Counted from the first letter of the stretch, positions 28,543-38,150 are shown. The stretch: DNA of 64,000 bases from Thermosynechococcus vestitus BP-1 (GCF_000011345.1 NC_004113.1:1054001-1118000); one strand, 5' to 3'. A program made the numbers and translations. Notes: generated by a model not told the origin, from the letters alone.

Positions 28543-29973
28543 ATGTTTAGCCTGATGACCGTTTTTTGGGCGTTTATTTTCATGGGTGTTTTGCTGCTGT
28601 TGGGGCGGATTGTGCGGCAGCGTTGGGCACTCATGGCATCCCTCTATATGCCCAGTTCAGTGATTGCGGGTATCTTGGGACTCCTCCTTGGCCCTGGTGT
28701 GCTGGGGGCGATCGCCAGTCACATTGCCCCCGACTCGGATTTGGTCAATGGCCTTTTTGCCGAAGAGATCCGTGAAGTTTGGAAACAGTCCCCGAGTATT
28801 TTCATCAACATTGTTTTCGCCTGTCTATTTTTAGGGGAGATCATCCCTAGCCCTCGAGAAATTTGGCAGAAAGCCGCACCGCAGGTCGCCTTTGGTCAGA
28901 TCCTGGCTTGGGGGCAATATGTTGTGGGACTGCTGCTGACTGGGCTGATTCTCACTCCCATATTTGGCATGGATCCGGTTGCTGGTGCCCTGATTGAGAT
29001 CACCTTTGAGGGGGGGCATGGCACGGCTGCTGGAATGGCCGATACCTTTAGGGAGTTAAACTTTGGCGCTGGTGCTGATATGGCCTTGGGCTTGGCTACG
29101 GTGGGTTTGGTCTCGGGGGTGGTTTTTGGGGTGGCACTGATTAACTGGGCCCGGCGCACGGGACGCCTCCAGATACAACCCTTGGCAGACTTCAAAGCTG
29201 AGGAGAATCCAGACCCCCATCCCCACGATGACGTAGAAACCCGACGGCGGCGCCAACAACTCCTGCGGGAGTTACTGATTGATCCTTTGTCGTTAAATTT
29301 CTGTTTTGTCGGCTTGGCGATTCTTGTGGGCTGGGTGATTCTGGAAGCCCTGCGGCTCTTAGAGCGTGTCACTTGGGGACACACGGGTTTGAAGCTCATG
29401 GCCTATGTGCCCCTCTTTCCTTTGGCGCTCATCGGTGGCATTATTGTGCAGTTAATCCTCACCCGTTGGCGCAAACAGTACCTGATTAGCCGGCCACTGA
29501 TTAACCACATTGGCGGTGTGGCTTTGGATGTAACCATTATTACCGCCTTGGCCACCCTCTCTTTAGCCGCCATTGGTGAAAATCTTATCCCCTTTCTCCT
29601 CTTGAGTTTGGGGGGAATCGGTTGGAATCTCTTTGTCATGCTCTATTTGGCGCCACGAATTCTACCCATGTTTTGGTTTGAGCGCGGGATTGGTGATATG
29701 GGGCAATCGATGGGGGTGACATCTACTGGATTATTGCTGATTCGTATGGTAGATCCCCATAATCAATCGGGGGCACTGGAAAGTTTTGCCTACAAGCAAA
29801 TTCTCTTTGAGCCCATTGTCGGGGGTGGGTTATTTACCGCTGCGGCACCGATTCTGATCCGCAATTTTGGTCTTGCGCCGGTCCTAGGACTGACAAGTGG
29901 CCTATTGCTGTTGTGGTTGTGGTTTGGTTTTTGGAACTATGGCCAAATCCGGCGATCGCTGGTGCAAAATTGA
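28543..29973 (+). CDS. gltS: GltS-type sodium/glutamate symporter
   Basis: A 476-residue integral membrane protein with about ten to twelve hydrophobic segments. The repeated loops EITFEGGHGTAAGMADTF and RGIGDMGQSMGVTSTGLLL are the two re-entrant, glycine-rich motifs expected for the sodium-dependent glutamate symporter family. The frame opens with TTG at 28531, but the ATG at 28543 is more natural; AGGAG ends 12 bases before it. A hydrophilic cytoplasmic loop with many charged residues (DPHPHDDVETRRRRQQ) is in the middle. Glutamate as substrate is inferred from the family. Confidence 0.82.
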   Translation: MFSLMTVFWAFIFMGVLLLLGRIVRQRWALMASLYMPSSVIAGILGLLLGPGVLGAIASHIAPDSDLVNGLFAEEIREVWKQSPSIFINIVFACLFLGEIIPSPREIWQKAAPQVAFGQILAWGQYVVGLLLTGLILTPIFGMDPVAGALIEITFEGGHGTAAGMADTFRELNFGAGADMALGLATVGLVSGVVFGVALINWARRTGRLQIQPLADFKAEENPDPHPHDDVETRRRRQQLLRELLIDPLSLNFCFVGLAILVGWVILEALRLLERVTWGHTGLKLMAYVPLFPLALIGGIIVQLILTRWRKQYLISRPLINHIGGVALDVTIITALATLSLAAIGENLIPFLLLSLGGIGWNLFVMLYLAPRILPMFWFERGIGDMGQSMGVTSTGLLLIRMVDPHNQSGALESFAYKQILFEPIVGGGLFTAAAPILIRNFGLAPVLGLTSGLLLLWLWFGFWNYGQIRRSLVQN

Positions 29974-30055
29974 CCCTATGGAGGGGGAAACCTAGAATAG
30001 AAACGACTTGAGTCCCTCTGCCGTCTCAAGTAAAAGCCGTATTCTGAGTGTGCCG

Positions 30056-32482
30056 ATGACCTGTGTGCTCCTCAAAGCCGTTGTTGAAAGTGATGAACGT
30101 GCCGATCTGCGTCAGTTTTCTCGCATTCTGCAACTAGGGGAAAAACGTTATCTCCTGCGCAATGATATTCTGGATGCCTTTGCGGATTACTGTCGCGATC
30201 AAGAGCGACCTGTCCCTCCACCCTCAGAATCGCGCCTCAGTAAGCTGGTGTTCTACACCCAAGAGATCATTGTTGACAACGAAAGTCTGTGCTGGATTGT
30301 TCGGCCACGGATTGCGCAACAGGAGGTGTGTCGGCTGCTGGTGGAGGATTTGACAATTGTGCCGATGACGATCCCGGAGCTATTGGATCTGCGCGATCGC
30401 CTTGTCAATCACTATCATCCCAACGAGGGGGATGTTTTTGAAATTGATGTCCAGCCTTTCTACGACTACTCGCCGATCATCCGCGATGCCAAGAATATCG
30501 GTAAGGGGGTGGAATTTCTCAATCGTTACTTATCTAGTAAGCTGTTCCAAGACCCGCGCCAGTGGCAGCAAAACCTCTTTAACTTTTTGCGAATTCACCG
30601 CTACAACGGCTATCAACTCCTGATTAATGAGCGGATTCGCTCTCCTCAACACCTCTCAGAACAGGTCAAACAAGCTCTCGTAGTTCTGAGCGATCGCCCC
30701 CCCACCGAGGCCTATAGTGAGTTTCGCTTTGAACTGCAAAATCTCGGCTTTGAGCCGGGTTGGGGCAATACTGTTGCCCGGGTGCGCGACACCCTAGAAA
30801 TTTTGGATCAACTCTTGGATTCTCCCGATCACCAAGTGCTGGAGGCCTTTGTCTCGCGGATTCCCATGCTCTTTCGGATTGCCCTGATTTCTCCCCACGG
30901 CTGGTTTGGCCAAGAGGGGGTGCTGGGGCGACCCGACACCGGTGGGCAGGTGGTCTACATCCTCGACCAGGTAAAGAGCCTTGAAAAACAAATGCGGGAA
31001 GATTTAGAACTGGCAGGGTTGGGGGTACTGGAGGCACAGCCTAAAATTATTGTCCTGACTCGCCTGATTCCCAATGCGGAAGGAACGCTGTGCAACCAAC
31101 GCCTAGAGAAAATCTACGGTACCAATGATGCTTGGATCCTGCGGGTCCCCTTCCGGGAATTTAACCCCAAGGTGACGCAAAACTGGATTTCTCGCTTTGA
31201 AATCTGGCCCTATTTGGAAACCTTTGCCATTGATGCGGAGCGGGAGTTGCGAGCTGAGTTTGGCCATGTCCCCGACTTGATTATTGGCAACTATTCCGAT
31301 GGCAACCTGGTGGCTTTCCTGTTGGCGCGGCGACTGAAGGTTACCCAGTGCAACATTGCCCATGCCCTTGAGAAATCTAAATACCTCTTTAGTAACCTCT
31401 ACTGGCAGGATTTGGAGGATAAGTATCACTTCTCGCTGCAATTTACGGCGGATCTGATTGCCATGAATGCCGCCAACTTTATTATCAGCAGTACCTACCA
31501 AGAGATTGTGGGCACACCCGACAGCATCGGCCAGTACGAGTCCTATCAGTCCTTTACAATGCCCGATCTGTACCATGTGGTGAATGGCATTGAACTCTTT
31601 AGCCCGAAGTTTAATGTGGTGCCACCGGGGGTCAATGAACAAGTTTACTTTCCCTACTACCACTATACGGAGCGACTAGAGGGCGATCGCCAGCGGTTAG
31701 AGGAACTCCTCTTTACCCTTGAAGACCCGCAGCAGATCTATGGTTACTTGGAGGCTCCTGAAAAACGCCCCCTCTTTTCGATGGCACGGCTGGATCGGAT
31801 TAAGAACCTCACTGGCCTCGCGGAAGCCTTTGGCCGCAGCAAAGCACTGCAGGAGCGCTGCAACTTAATTTTGGTGGCGGGCAAGTTACGCACCGCAGAC
31901 TCCAGCGATCGCGAGGAAATTGCCGAGATTGAGAAGCTCTACCAAATCATCCACCAATACAATCTCCACGGCAAAATTCGCTGGCTAGGGATTCGTTTAC
32001 CGAAAGCAGATTCGGGGGAGATTTATCGCATTATTGCCGATCGCCAAGGGATTTTTGTCCAGCCTGCTTTGTTTGAAGCCTTTGGCTTGACCATTCTCGA
32101 GGCAATGATCAGTGGTCTGCCCACCTTCGGTACGCGCTTTGGTGGCCCTCTGGAAATTATCCAAGATGGGGTGAATGGCTTTTATATCAACCCAACCCAC
32201 TTAGAAGAAATGGCCGAAACCATCGTCCGCTTTCTGGAGGCTTGCGATCGCGATCCTCAGGAGTGGCAACGGATTTCCAAAGCCGGTATCGAGCGGGTTT
32301 ATAGCACCTACACTTGGAAAATTCACTGCACCCGCCTGCTCTCCCTCGCCAAGATCTACGGCTTCTGGAACTTCTCTTCCCAAGAAAACCGCGAAGACAT
32401 GATGCGCTACATGGAAGCCTTGTTCCATCTACTCTATAAACCCCGCGCCCAAGCCCTACTGGCGGAGCACCTGCAGCGGTGA
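30056..32482 (+). CDS. sucrose synthase
   Basis: Cleaves sucrose with a nucleoside diphosphate to fructose and a nucleotide sugar, reversibly. The N-terminal regulatory region (about 1-260) is followed by the GT-B catalytic core: ISPHGWFGQEGVLGRPDTGG, VLTRLIPNAEGT, YSDGNLVAFLLARRLKVTQC, the FSMARLDRIKNLTGLAE donor-domain start, and the E-x7-E motif FEAFGLTILEAM near residue 680. The ATG at 30056 gives 808 residues, the length I remember for the Thermosynechococcus enzyme; the frame extends to a TTG at 30008. Confidence 0.95.
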   Translation: MTCVLLKAVVESDERADLRQFSRILQLGEKRYLLRNDILDAFADYCRDQERPVPPPSESRLSKLVFYTQEIIVDNESLCWIVRPRIAQQEVCRLLVEDLTIVPMTIPELLDLRDRLVNHYHPNEGDVFEIDVQPFYDYSPIIRDAKNIGKGVEFLNRYLSSKLFQDPRQWQQNLFNFLRIHRYNGYQLLINERIRSPQHLSEQVKQALVVLSDRPPTEAYSEFRFELQNLGFEPGWGNTVARVRDTLEILDQLLDSPDHQVLEAFVSRIPMLFRIALISPHGWFGQEGVLGRPDTGGQVVYILDQVKSLEKQMREDLELAGLGVLEAQPKIIVLTRLIPNAEGTLCNQRLEKIYGTNDAWILRVPFREFNPKVTQNWISRFEIWPYLETFAIDAERELRAEFGHVPDLIIGNYSDGNLVAFLLARRLKVTQCNIAHALEKSKYLFSNLYWQDLEDKYHFSLQFTADLIAMNAANFIISSTYQEIVGTPDSIGQYESYQSFTMPDLYHVVNGIELFSPKFNVVPPGVNEQVYFPYYHYTERLEGDRQRLEELLFTLEDPQQIYGYLEAPEKRPLFSMARLDRIKNLTGLAEAFGRSKALQERCNLILVAGKLRTADSSDREEIAEIEKLYQIIHQYNLHGKIRWLGIRLPKADSGEIYRIIADRQGIFVQPALFEAFGLTILEAMISGLPTFGTRFGGPLEIIQDGVNGFYINPTHLEEMAETIVRFLEACDRDPQEWQRISKAGIERVYSTYTWKIHCTRLLSLAKIYGFWNFSSQENREDMMRYMEALFHLLYKPRAQALLAEHLQR

Positions 32483-32539
32483 CACAGGCGAGTTACAGCA
32501 GCTAAGGTATTTGCGGCTGCCGCTCATCAAGAGTGCAGG

Positions 32540-33184
32540 TCACACATAATGATAATCGATCGCCCAGCGAGCCAATTCGGTGCGATTGTGGCAGCCGGTT
32601 TTCCCTAGCATATTGCTGACGTGACTTTCCACGGTGCGCTGACTCACGTGTAGCTCTGCAGCAATTTCACGATTCGACATTCCGCGGGCAACATATTGGA
32701 GAATTCGGGTTTCTGTGGGGGTGAGTTCAATACCAGGGGGTGGTGTAGGTCCAGGGAGGGCTTGTCGTCCTTGAGCCTCCCGCAGGCGAGCCGTTTGTTT
32801 GAGGAGGGCTTGGATTTGGGCTAGGAGTTCCTCCGGTTCAAAGGGCTTGACCAGGTAAACATCACCGCCGGTTTGCAACCCCTTAATGCGATCGTGGGTT
32901 TGCCCCTTAGCTGAGAGAAAGAGCACTGGCAACCAACTGAGGTGTGTCTGTTGTCGCACCGCACTGACAAAGCTATAGCCATCCATCTGCGGCATCATCA
33001 CATCACAAATAACTAAGTCGGGCGTCTGCTGCTGAAGCATTGCCAGACCTTCGTTGCCATGGGCTGCGGTCAGCACGCGATATCCCTGCATCTCAAGGTA
33101 ATCCTTGACCAACAGGACAAGGTTGGGGTCGTCATCTACTAGTAGAATCGTGGCACTTTGCGCAGGGGATGCCTCAAAGGTCAT
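32540..33184 (-). CDS. NarL/FixJ-type response regulator, Ycf29-like
   Basis: A 214-residue two-domain regulator. The receiver (about 10-125) has the acidic pair in LLVDDDPN, the phosphate acceptor Asp61 in VICDVMMPQMDG and the Lys in YLVKPFEPEEL. After a short linker comes a LuxR-type helix-turn-helix (about 150-214, LTPTETRILQYVARGMSNRE, VSQRTVESHVSNML). The arrangement and length match Ycf29, a regulator conserved in cyanobacteria and some plastids. The cognate kinase is not nearby. The diguanylate cyclase gene ends 68 bases upstream on the same strand. Confidence 0.88.
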   Translation of the reverse strand: MTFEASPAQSATILLVDDDPNLVLLVKDYLEMQGYRVLTAAHGNEGLAMLQQQTPDLVICDVMMPQMDGYSFVSAVRQQTHLSWLPVLFLSAKGQTHDRIKGLQTGGDVYLVKPFEPEELLAQIQALLKQTARLREAQGRQALPGPTPPPGIELTPTETRILQYVARGMSNREIAAELHVSQRTVESHVSNMLGKTGCHNRTELARWAIDYHYV

Positions 33185-33252
33185 ACATTTAGGACGGTCA
33201 ACGGTGCTGGTGCGCAGTTGTACTGAGCATGCGCCTGTTTCTTTAGGATAGC

Positions 33253-34929
33253 TTATTGCTCTTGGGAGGAGGCATTGGCAAGTTCTGGGGGCATTTCCTT
33301 TAGGGCCGTCATAATTTGAGAACGTCCTGCTGCCTTAGCAGCATAGAGGGCATCATCCGCCATCTTCACCAATTGCACTAAGCTCTGCCCATGGGTGGGA
33401 AATTGACTAATACCAGCACTAAAAGTCACCTTAAAGCTGTGATGGTTGGGGGCGTGGAAGGTGTGATTCCGCAATCGCTGTAAACAGATAGCAAGGCGGT
33501 GTTTGGCCACCTCAAGGGAAATACCATACAGGGCAATTAAAAATTCCTCTCCTCCCCAGCGAGCGACCACATCCTCCATGCGCAGGGACTGTCGCAACAT
33601 CCGAGCGGTCGTCACCAATACCTGATCGCCAACATCGTGACCGTAGGTATCATTGATGCGTTTGAAATAATCTAAATCTAAAACGGCAATGCAAAGGGTT
33701 TGCTGTTGGCGGCTAGCAAGGGTTAAAAAGCGTTCAATGTCTTCTGTGGCTTTACGCCGATTGCTCAGTCCTGTGAGGGGATCGACCTCTGCTAAACGTT
33801 TCAGAAGGCGGGTGCGCTCTAGGCGATTAATGATCCGTGTGATGAGCTCAGGGCCGACAATGGGTTTATTGACAAAATCATCGGCACCCGCAGCAAAAAG
33901 TTGGGTGACAAGGGCTGGGTCAGTGGTTGCCGTGAGAAAGAGAATGGGCAACTGATTCCAGCGGGGATCATTGCGCACAACTTGGCAGAGTTCTAGGCCG
34001 TTGATGCCCGGCATTTGGACGTCGAGAATCACCAATTCGGGGTTGGTGGTCTCTAGGACATCCCAAAATTGATCGGGATCTTGAAGTGAGGTGACGCTCA
34101 TTCCCCAAGGTTCCAAAAGCCGTTTCAAGATGGCCAGGGTGACCGCATCATCATCCACAGCCAGAATGCTGGCGGAGGTCATCTCTTGCGGTTGCAGTAA
34201 CTGTTCGAGGGTCTGCAACAGCCGCTCGACATCAACGGGCTTACTTAGGGTCATCCGCGAACCCAGGCGAATGGCGGCGAGGCGATCGCGCCAGGTGTCA
34301 CGGGCAGTAAACACCAGTGCCGGGATAGGCGGACGATGCTGCCGCAATTGCTGCAAAAACTCGCGGGTGGTTACCTCATCGGGCATCACTTCAGGATTGA
34401 GAATGACGGCATTGGGCCAGCACTCCTCAAGGAAAGTACTGACCAGCGGCCAGCTATCCATGGCGACGTAGCGAAATCCACCCTCAGCGGAGCGCTCCTC
34501 AAGGGAGCGAATTAACTCAGTGTCGTTGTCCATATGGAGGACAAGGGGCAGCCCAGAATCTAGATTCTGCTGGGGTTTGGCGGTGGCGATCGCGCTCAGG
34601 AGTTGCTGGACAATTTCGAGGAGGACTGCCGCTGAACAGGGATAGCGACAATAAATGACTTGGGTTTCTGGCTGGGTCGACCTCTCCTTGCGCGCGAGGA
34701 TCAAAATGGGTTCCTGAAATCCGCGATCGCGCACCTGTTGGCAAAAGACCTCAACTGCTGCGCCCAAATGGGACTCATCCACAATCAGCAGAGGGTAGCG
34801 ACTACTGGCCAGTAATCCCCAGAGGTCTTCCGATTGAGCAACGACATCCACCCGATGATCCGCAGTGGTCAAGATGGAGACCAATGTTGCTGCTGTTGCC
34901 ACGTCATTGTGATAAAGCAAAATGGCCAT
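33253..34929 (-). CDS. triple-receiver diguanylate cyclase
   Basis: The 558-residue product has three receiver-like domains and a GGDEF domain. REC1 (1-112) is degenerate but keeps Asp51. REC2 (about 128-245) has Asn178 where the phosphate acceptor should be, so it is probably not phosphorylated. REC3 (253-375) looks functional, with AVDDDAVTLAIL and Asp303 in LVILDVQMPGING. The GGDEF domain (about 380-545) has an intact GGEEF (459-463) and an RMED sequence five residues before it, matching the RxxD inhibitory site. It should make cyclic di-GMP under product control. It is divergent from isiA. Confidence 0.92.
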   Translation of the reverse strand: MAILLYHNDVATAATLVSILTTADHRVDVVAQSEDLWGLLASSRYPLLIVDESHLGAAVEVFCQQVRDRGFQEPILILARKERSTQPETQVIYCRYPCSAAVLLEIVQQLLSAIATAKPQQNLDSGLPLVLHMDNDTELIRSLEERSAEGGFRYVAMDSWPLVSTFLEECWPNAVILNPEVMPDEVTTREFLQQLRQHRPPIPALVFTARDTWRDRLAAIRLGSRMTLSKPVDVERLLQTLEQLLQPQEMTSASILAVDDDAVTLAILKRLLEPWGMSVTSLQDPDQFWDVLETTNPELVILDVQMPGINGLELCQVVRNDPRWNQLPILFLTATTDPALVTQLFAAGADDFVNKPIVGPELITRIINRLERTRLLKRLAEVDPLTGLSNRRKATEDIERFLTLASRQQQTLCIAVLDLDYFKRINDTYGHDVGDQVLVTTARMLRQSLRMEDVVARWGGEEFLIALYGISLEVAKHRLAICLQRLRNHTFHAPNHHSFKVTFSAGISQFPTHGQSLVQLVKMADDALYAAKAAGRSQIMTALKEMPPELANASSQEQ

Positions 34930-35018
34930 ACCTAGCCGCCAATAGCCCGTTGCTATTACCCTACTGCCTTATCTTTACATTTCTCAAGTTTCTGGAAATA
35001 CAACGCCCCTGGCCGTCA

Positions 35019-35040
35019 GTTACATATCTGTTACATATCT
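35019..35040 (+). promoter_or_regulatory. tandem 11-bp direct repeat, HLR1/RpaB-like operator
   Basis: The 11-mer GTTACATATCT occurs twice in immediate succession (35019-35029, 35030-35040), in the region between the divergent diguanylate cyclase gene and isiA. Each copy matches the half-site (G/T)TTACA(T/A)(T/A) of the HLR1 element bound by the response regulator RpaB in cyanobacteria. The described HLR1 has two bases between half-sites, here there are three. One-helical-turn direct repeats are typical for OmpR/PhoB-type regulators. A likely -10 box, TATAGT, is at 35087-35092. Confidence 0.55.
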
Positions 35041-35086
35041 TTATATTTACGTTCTTGCTAAATGCTATTAATTCTCAATAATCTGC

Positions 35087-35092
35087 TATAGT
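35087..35092 (+). promoter_or_regulatory. possible -10 box of isiA promoter
   Basis: TATAGT lies 90 bases before the isiA start codon, in a very AT-rich stretch. No good -35 hexamer is spaced correctly, which fits an activator- or derepression-controlled promoter. The imperfect palindrome ATTAAT-TCTC-AATAAT (35067-35082) just upstream resembles a weak Fur box; isiA is classically repressed by Fur in iron-replete cells, but this match is poor. Confidence 0.3.
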
Positions 35093-35181
35093 AGCCCTAG
35101 GGCTTATTGAGACAGATATTCAATAAGCTCCGATTTGACGTCTGCTCTTTTATCTCTGCTCTTTTATCAAAGGAGGACAGG

Positions 35182-36258
35182 ATGGCGATCGCCAGTGAAT
35201 CTCCAACCACTGTGACAAGTGCCGGCTTGCAAACCTATGGTCAAACCAATGTCAAGTATGATTGGTGGGCCGGCAATGCCCGATTTGTAAACCTCTCAGG
35301 GTTATTCATTGCCGCCCATGTGGCACAGGCCGCTCTGAGCGTATTCTGGGCAGGTGCCTTTACCCTCTACGAAATTTCCCAATACAAACCGGATCTGCCC
35401 ATGGGTGAACAGGGCCTGATTTTGTTGCCCCATCTAGCAACATTGGGGTTTGGCATCGGCGAGGGGGGTAAAGTTGTGGATTTGTACCCCTACTTTGTGA
35501 TTGGGGCAGTGCATCTGATTTCCTCTGCTGTCCTAGGTGCCGGTGCGCTCTTCCATACCTTTCGTGCCCCCCATGATCTCAGTACAGCCACTGGTCGGGC
35601 CCGTCGCTTCCACTTCCGCTGGGATGATCCAAAACAACTGGGCATTATTTTGGGACATCATCTGCTCTTTTTGGGGTTCGGTGCCCTGCTGTTAGTTCTC
35701 AAAGCAACCATCTGGGGTGGGTTGTACGATGCCAATTTGCAAACGGTACGCTTGATAACCCAGCCCACGTTGGATCCCTTTGTCATCTATGGCTATCAAA
35801 CCCACTTTGCCAGCATTAATAGTTTGGAAGACCTAGTGGGAGGACATATCTACATTGCCATTTTGCTGATTGCCGGTGGCATTTGGCACATTCTTGTGCC
35901 GCCGCTGACTTGGGCACGGAAGCTGCTGATGTTTAATGCTGAAGCGATTCTCTCCTATTCACTTGGGGGAATTGCCTTGGCGGGGTTTGTGGCTGCCTAC
36001 TTCTGCGCAGTGAATACCCTCGCCTATCCCGTCGAATTTTACGGACCCCCCCTAGAAGTCAAGCTAGGAATTGCGCCCTACTTCGCAGACACCATTGAAT
36101 TGCCCCTTGGGCAGCATACTTCCCGTGCCTGGCTGGCCAATGCCCACTTCTTCCTTGCTTTTTTCTTCCTACAGGGTCACCTGTGGCACGCCCTGCGAGC
36201 CATGGGATTTAATTTCAAGCAGCTAGAAACTTTTCTCAATCCAGCCATTGAGAATTAA
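35182..36258 (+). CDS. isiA: iron-stress-induced chlorophyll-binding protein IsiA (CP43')
   Basis: A six-helix chlorophyll antenna of the CP43/Pcb family that forms rings around photosystem I under iron limitation and high light. The start of the mature part, [19 protein letters not shown], and [20 protein letters not shown] are characteristic of IsiA, and the large lumenal loop of true CP43 is absent. The 358-residue length fits. The ATG at 35182 follows AAAGGAGGACAGG, an excellent ribosome binding site; the N-terminal 15 residues before QTYG are longer than in the Synechocystis protein as I recall it. No isiB follows, and an intrinsic terminator ends the unit. Confidence 0.93.
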
Positions 36259-36289
36259 TTTCAATAAATTCCTTTAGTCTCCCTCCTCT

Positions 36290-36316
36290 CCTCGATCGCC
36301 CTGATCGAGGTTTTTT
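36290..36316 (+). terminator. intrinsic terminator after isiA
   Basis: A perfect 8-bp stem CCTCGATC/GATCGAGG (36290-36297, 36303-36310) with a five-base loop is followed directly by six T residues. It lies 32 bases after the isiA stop and indicates a monocistronic isiA transcript. Confidence 0.9.
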
Positions 36317-36324
36317 GGCGTTAC

Positions 36325-36543
36325 TTAGGGAAGACTATCGTTCTTTTGGGAACGTTGAACACCCCGAAGCTGTCGCCCAATCTGTGGTAAGAAGAAAAGC
36401 AAAAAGGCAATTTGAGCCGTAAAGACCCAGCCATAGTACCGCAGCACCGGATGTAAATTCCACTGGGCCATGAACCCTAGACTGGCCACTGTCCACAGGA
36501 GAATGATGGTTGGCAGCAGCAGTTGGCGTTTTGGGCGAGCCAT
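36325..36543 (-). CDS. small two-helix membrane protein
   Basis: The 72-residue product has two hydrophobic segments (LLPTIILLWTVASLGFMAQW and YYGWVFTAQIAFLLFFLP) and a basic start and end. The function is unknown to me. It begins two bases after the stop of the DUF3318 gene and is probably cotranscribed with it. It converges on isiA, separated by the terminator hairpin. Confidence 0.65.
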   Translation of the reverse strand: MARPKRQLLLPTIILLWTVASLGFMAQWNLHPVLRYYGWVFTAQIAFLLFFLPQIGRQLRGVQRSQKNDSLP

Positions 36544-36545
36544 GA

Positions 36546-37199
36546 CTAGGATCCTGCTGGAGTGTCGTTTTGCATGGCCTGCATGCGAGCCTTCGCTTTG
36601 GCTGCACTCTTTTTCAGGGCCTGCAGGCGCAGCTCATAGTGTTTGCGTTGGCGACGATTGGGGGCCTGTTCAATCAGGAGCTTGAGGGCACTGCCAAGGC
36701 TTTTGTAGGCGTTGGGCAGCTCGTAACCAAAACGCGTCGCAAGGGCGATCGCTCGCTCATCAGCGGCAATAGCTTCCTTGAGAACCTTTTCACCATTATT
36801 GCGCTGGTAAAGCCGCCAGCCCGAAAAGCCACACAGCCCAAGCGCAAGGAGCAGGAGTAGGCCATCCTGTACCCAAAGTTCTCCCACAGCCCCCCCCAGA
36901 CCAATCGCCAGTGCGGCCATTTCCCAGCCATCGCGAGGAATCGTGTCATTTTGAATACGGGCAACCTCATGCCAAAAGAGGAGGTTGCGCTGATCCTTGG
37001 CCAATTGATCCCAACGTGCTAAATCAATTTGAATTTCCACCTCATCTTTGCCGATTTCCTCGCAGGTAATGAGGGGAGGATTCACCCCACTGGCTGGTTC
37101 GATCATCACCCAGCTTTGCAGCTCTGGTGGCAAGAGAGATTTGAGACGGCGCAATTCTGCTAAATCAGAACGGGCAACTGAGGATGCAGCCGAGGTCAT
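36546..37199 (-). CDS. DUF3318 family protein
   Basis: A 217-residue protein with the pattern of cyanobacterial DUF3318: an N-terminal soluble part ([60 protein letters not shown]), two hydrophobic helices (about 95-130) and a basic, Lys/Arg/Ala-rich helical C-terminus. The HEVARIQ-type sequence resembles a zincin HExxR/H remnant, though no full metalloprotease site is evident. The start at 37199 (MTSAASSV) is preferred to 37211. The role is unknown. Confidence 0.8.
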   Translation of the reverse strand: MTSAASSVARSDLAELRRLKSLLPPELQSWVMIEPASGVNPPLITCEEIGKDEVEIQIDLARWDQLAKDQRNLLFWHEVARIQNDTIPRDGWEMAALAIGLGGAVGELWVQDGLLLLLALGLCGFSGWRLYQRNNGEKVLKEAIAADERAIALATRFGYELPNAYKSLGSALKLLIEQAPNRRQRKHYELRLQALKKSAAKAKARMQAMQNDTPAGS

Positions 37200-37256
37200 A
37201 GCACAACACAATCCTAGGGTATTTCTTACCTATCTTAACAGTTGTGTGCTGACCAA

Positions 37257-37330
<74 letters not shown>

Positions 37331-38101
37331 ATAACTTATCTAAGATAGCATTTGCTGGCTTTTTGCTCAATTGAGTAGGGGAGATTGGACAGCAAGGAAA
37401 TTTGGGCCAACTTTAGTCCATCATTCGAGCTAGAGCCGCTAAAACCCCCTCTAGGAAAAGCGTTGAGAAATTTGCTCTATGGCGGCACCACAATCGGTCA
37501 ACCAAAACCAGTCAAGCACATCAGATGCGCTTCCTTGGGCTCTCTTGCGATCGACGGCTAATACTTCTACAGCCGAGCTAAAGGCAGCACAGCTTTAGCT
37601 ACCGCGAATGACCGATGGCCAAGGAGAAGAGCATCGCCCCTCTCAACTGGGCTTAGAGTTTGGGATCACCTGAGATCGAGTGTTTCCCTGATTTGCTTCC
37701 CTAGACAGCTCTAGCGCAGCAGCAAGGCGCTTCTGTTCTGATTCCCTTAGCTCCACTCCTATGGGATTTTTAATCTCATTAAAAGACTTTTATAAGTCTA
37801 ACTATCTCATACGATATTAAATCTTACCAACTGACCAACACGAGCAAGAACACTGGTTCTCTGGAACAACAGCAGCCTTTTACCTGAATAAAACTCAATG
37901 ATTGGATCGGCGCAACGGGCCAGAGTCTTTTGTTGATGGATGAGGTAACTGAACAATGTACCCAAATCAAAGCAGCCACGACAGTGAAGTCAGCACCCTT
38001 CCCCTAGAAAACAGGTGCCGCTTGAGAAAGTGTCATGTGCCGCTCTACAGGTTCCCAGATACCCAGAGTATGGTTGACTTAGTGAGGAGTGATTCGCAAA
38101 C
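37331..38101. other. 770-bp gap without an identified gene
   Basis: Apart from the tRNA promoter no gene could be named. On the minus strand two short stretches look protein-like but are not in one frame and have no start codon: about 45 codons ending near 37650 (containing KNPIGVELRESEQKRLAAAL) and about 47 codons ending near 37455 (containing KRAQGSASDVLDWFWLTDCG). They may be remains of one gene. A 71-codon plus frame from 37956 has an ATG but runs through the hairpin at 38102 and looks non-coding. A small RNA ending at that hairpin is possible. Confidence 0.4.
37342..37370 (-). promoter_or_regulatory. sigma-70-type promoter of tRNA-Pro
   Basis: On the minus strand TTGAGC (37370-37365) and TATCTT (37347-37342) are separated by 17 bases, and the tRNA 5' end is 11 bases downstream of the -10 box. 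Spacing and position fit a housekeeping promoter. Confidence 0.55.
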
Positions 38102-38150
38102 AAAAGTCCTAGGGTCGAAACACGGCAAGACTCCTAGGGCTTTTTATTTT
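38102..38150 (+). terminator. strong 12-bp hairpin with T-rich tail
   Basis: AAAAGTCCTAGG (38102-38113) pairs with CCTAGGGCTTTT (38133-38144), with one G-T pair, and the tail continues TATTTT. It has the form of an intrinsic terminator on the plus strand and lies about 30 bases before rsmD. No annotated plus-strand gene precedes it, so it either ends an unrecognised transcript in the 37.3-38.1 kb gap or attenuates rsmD. Confidence 0.65.
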
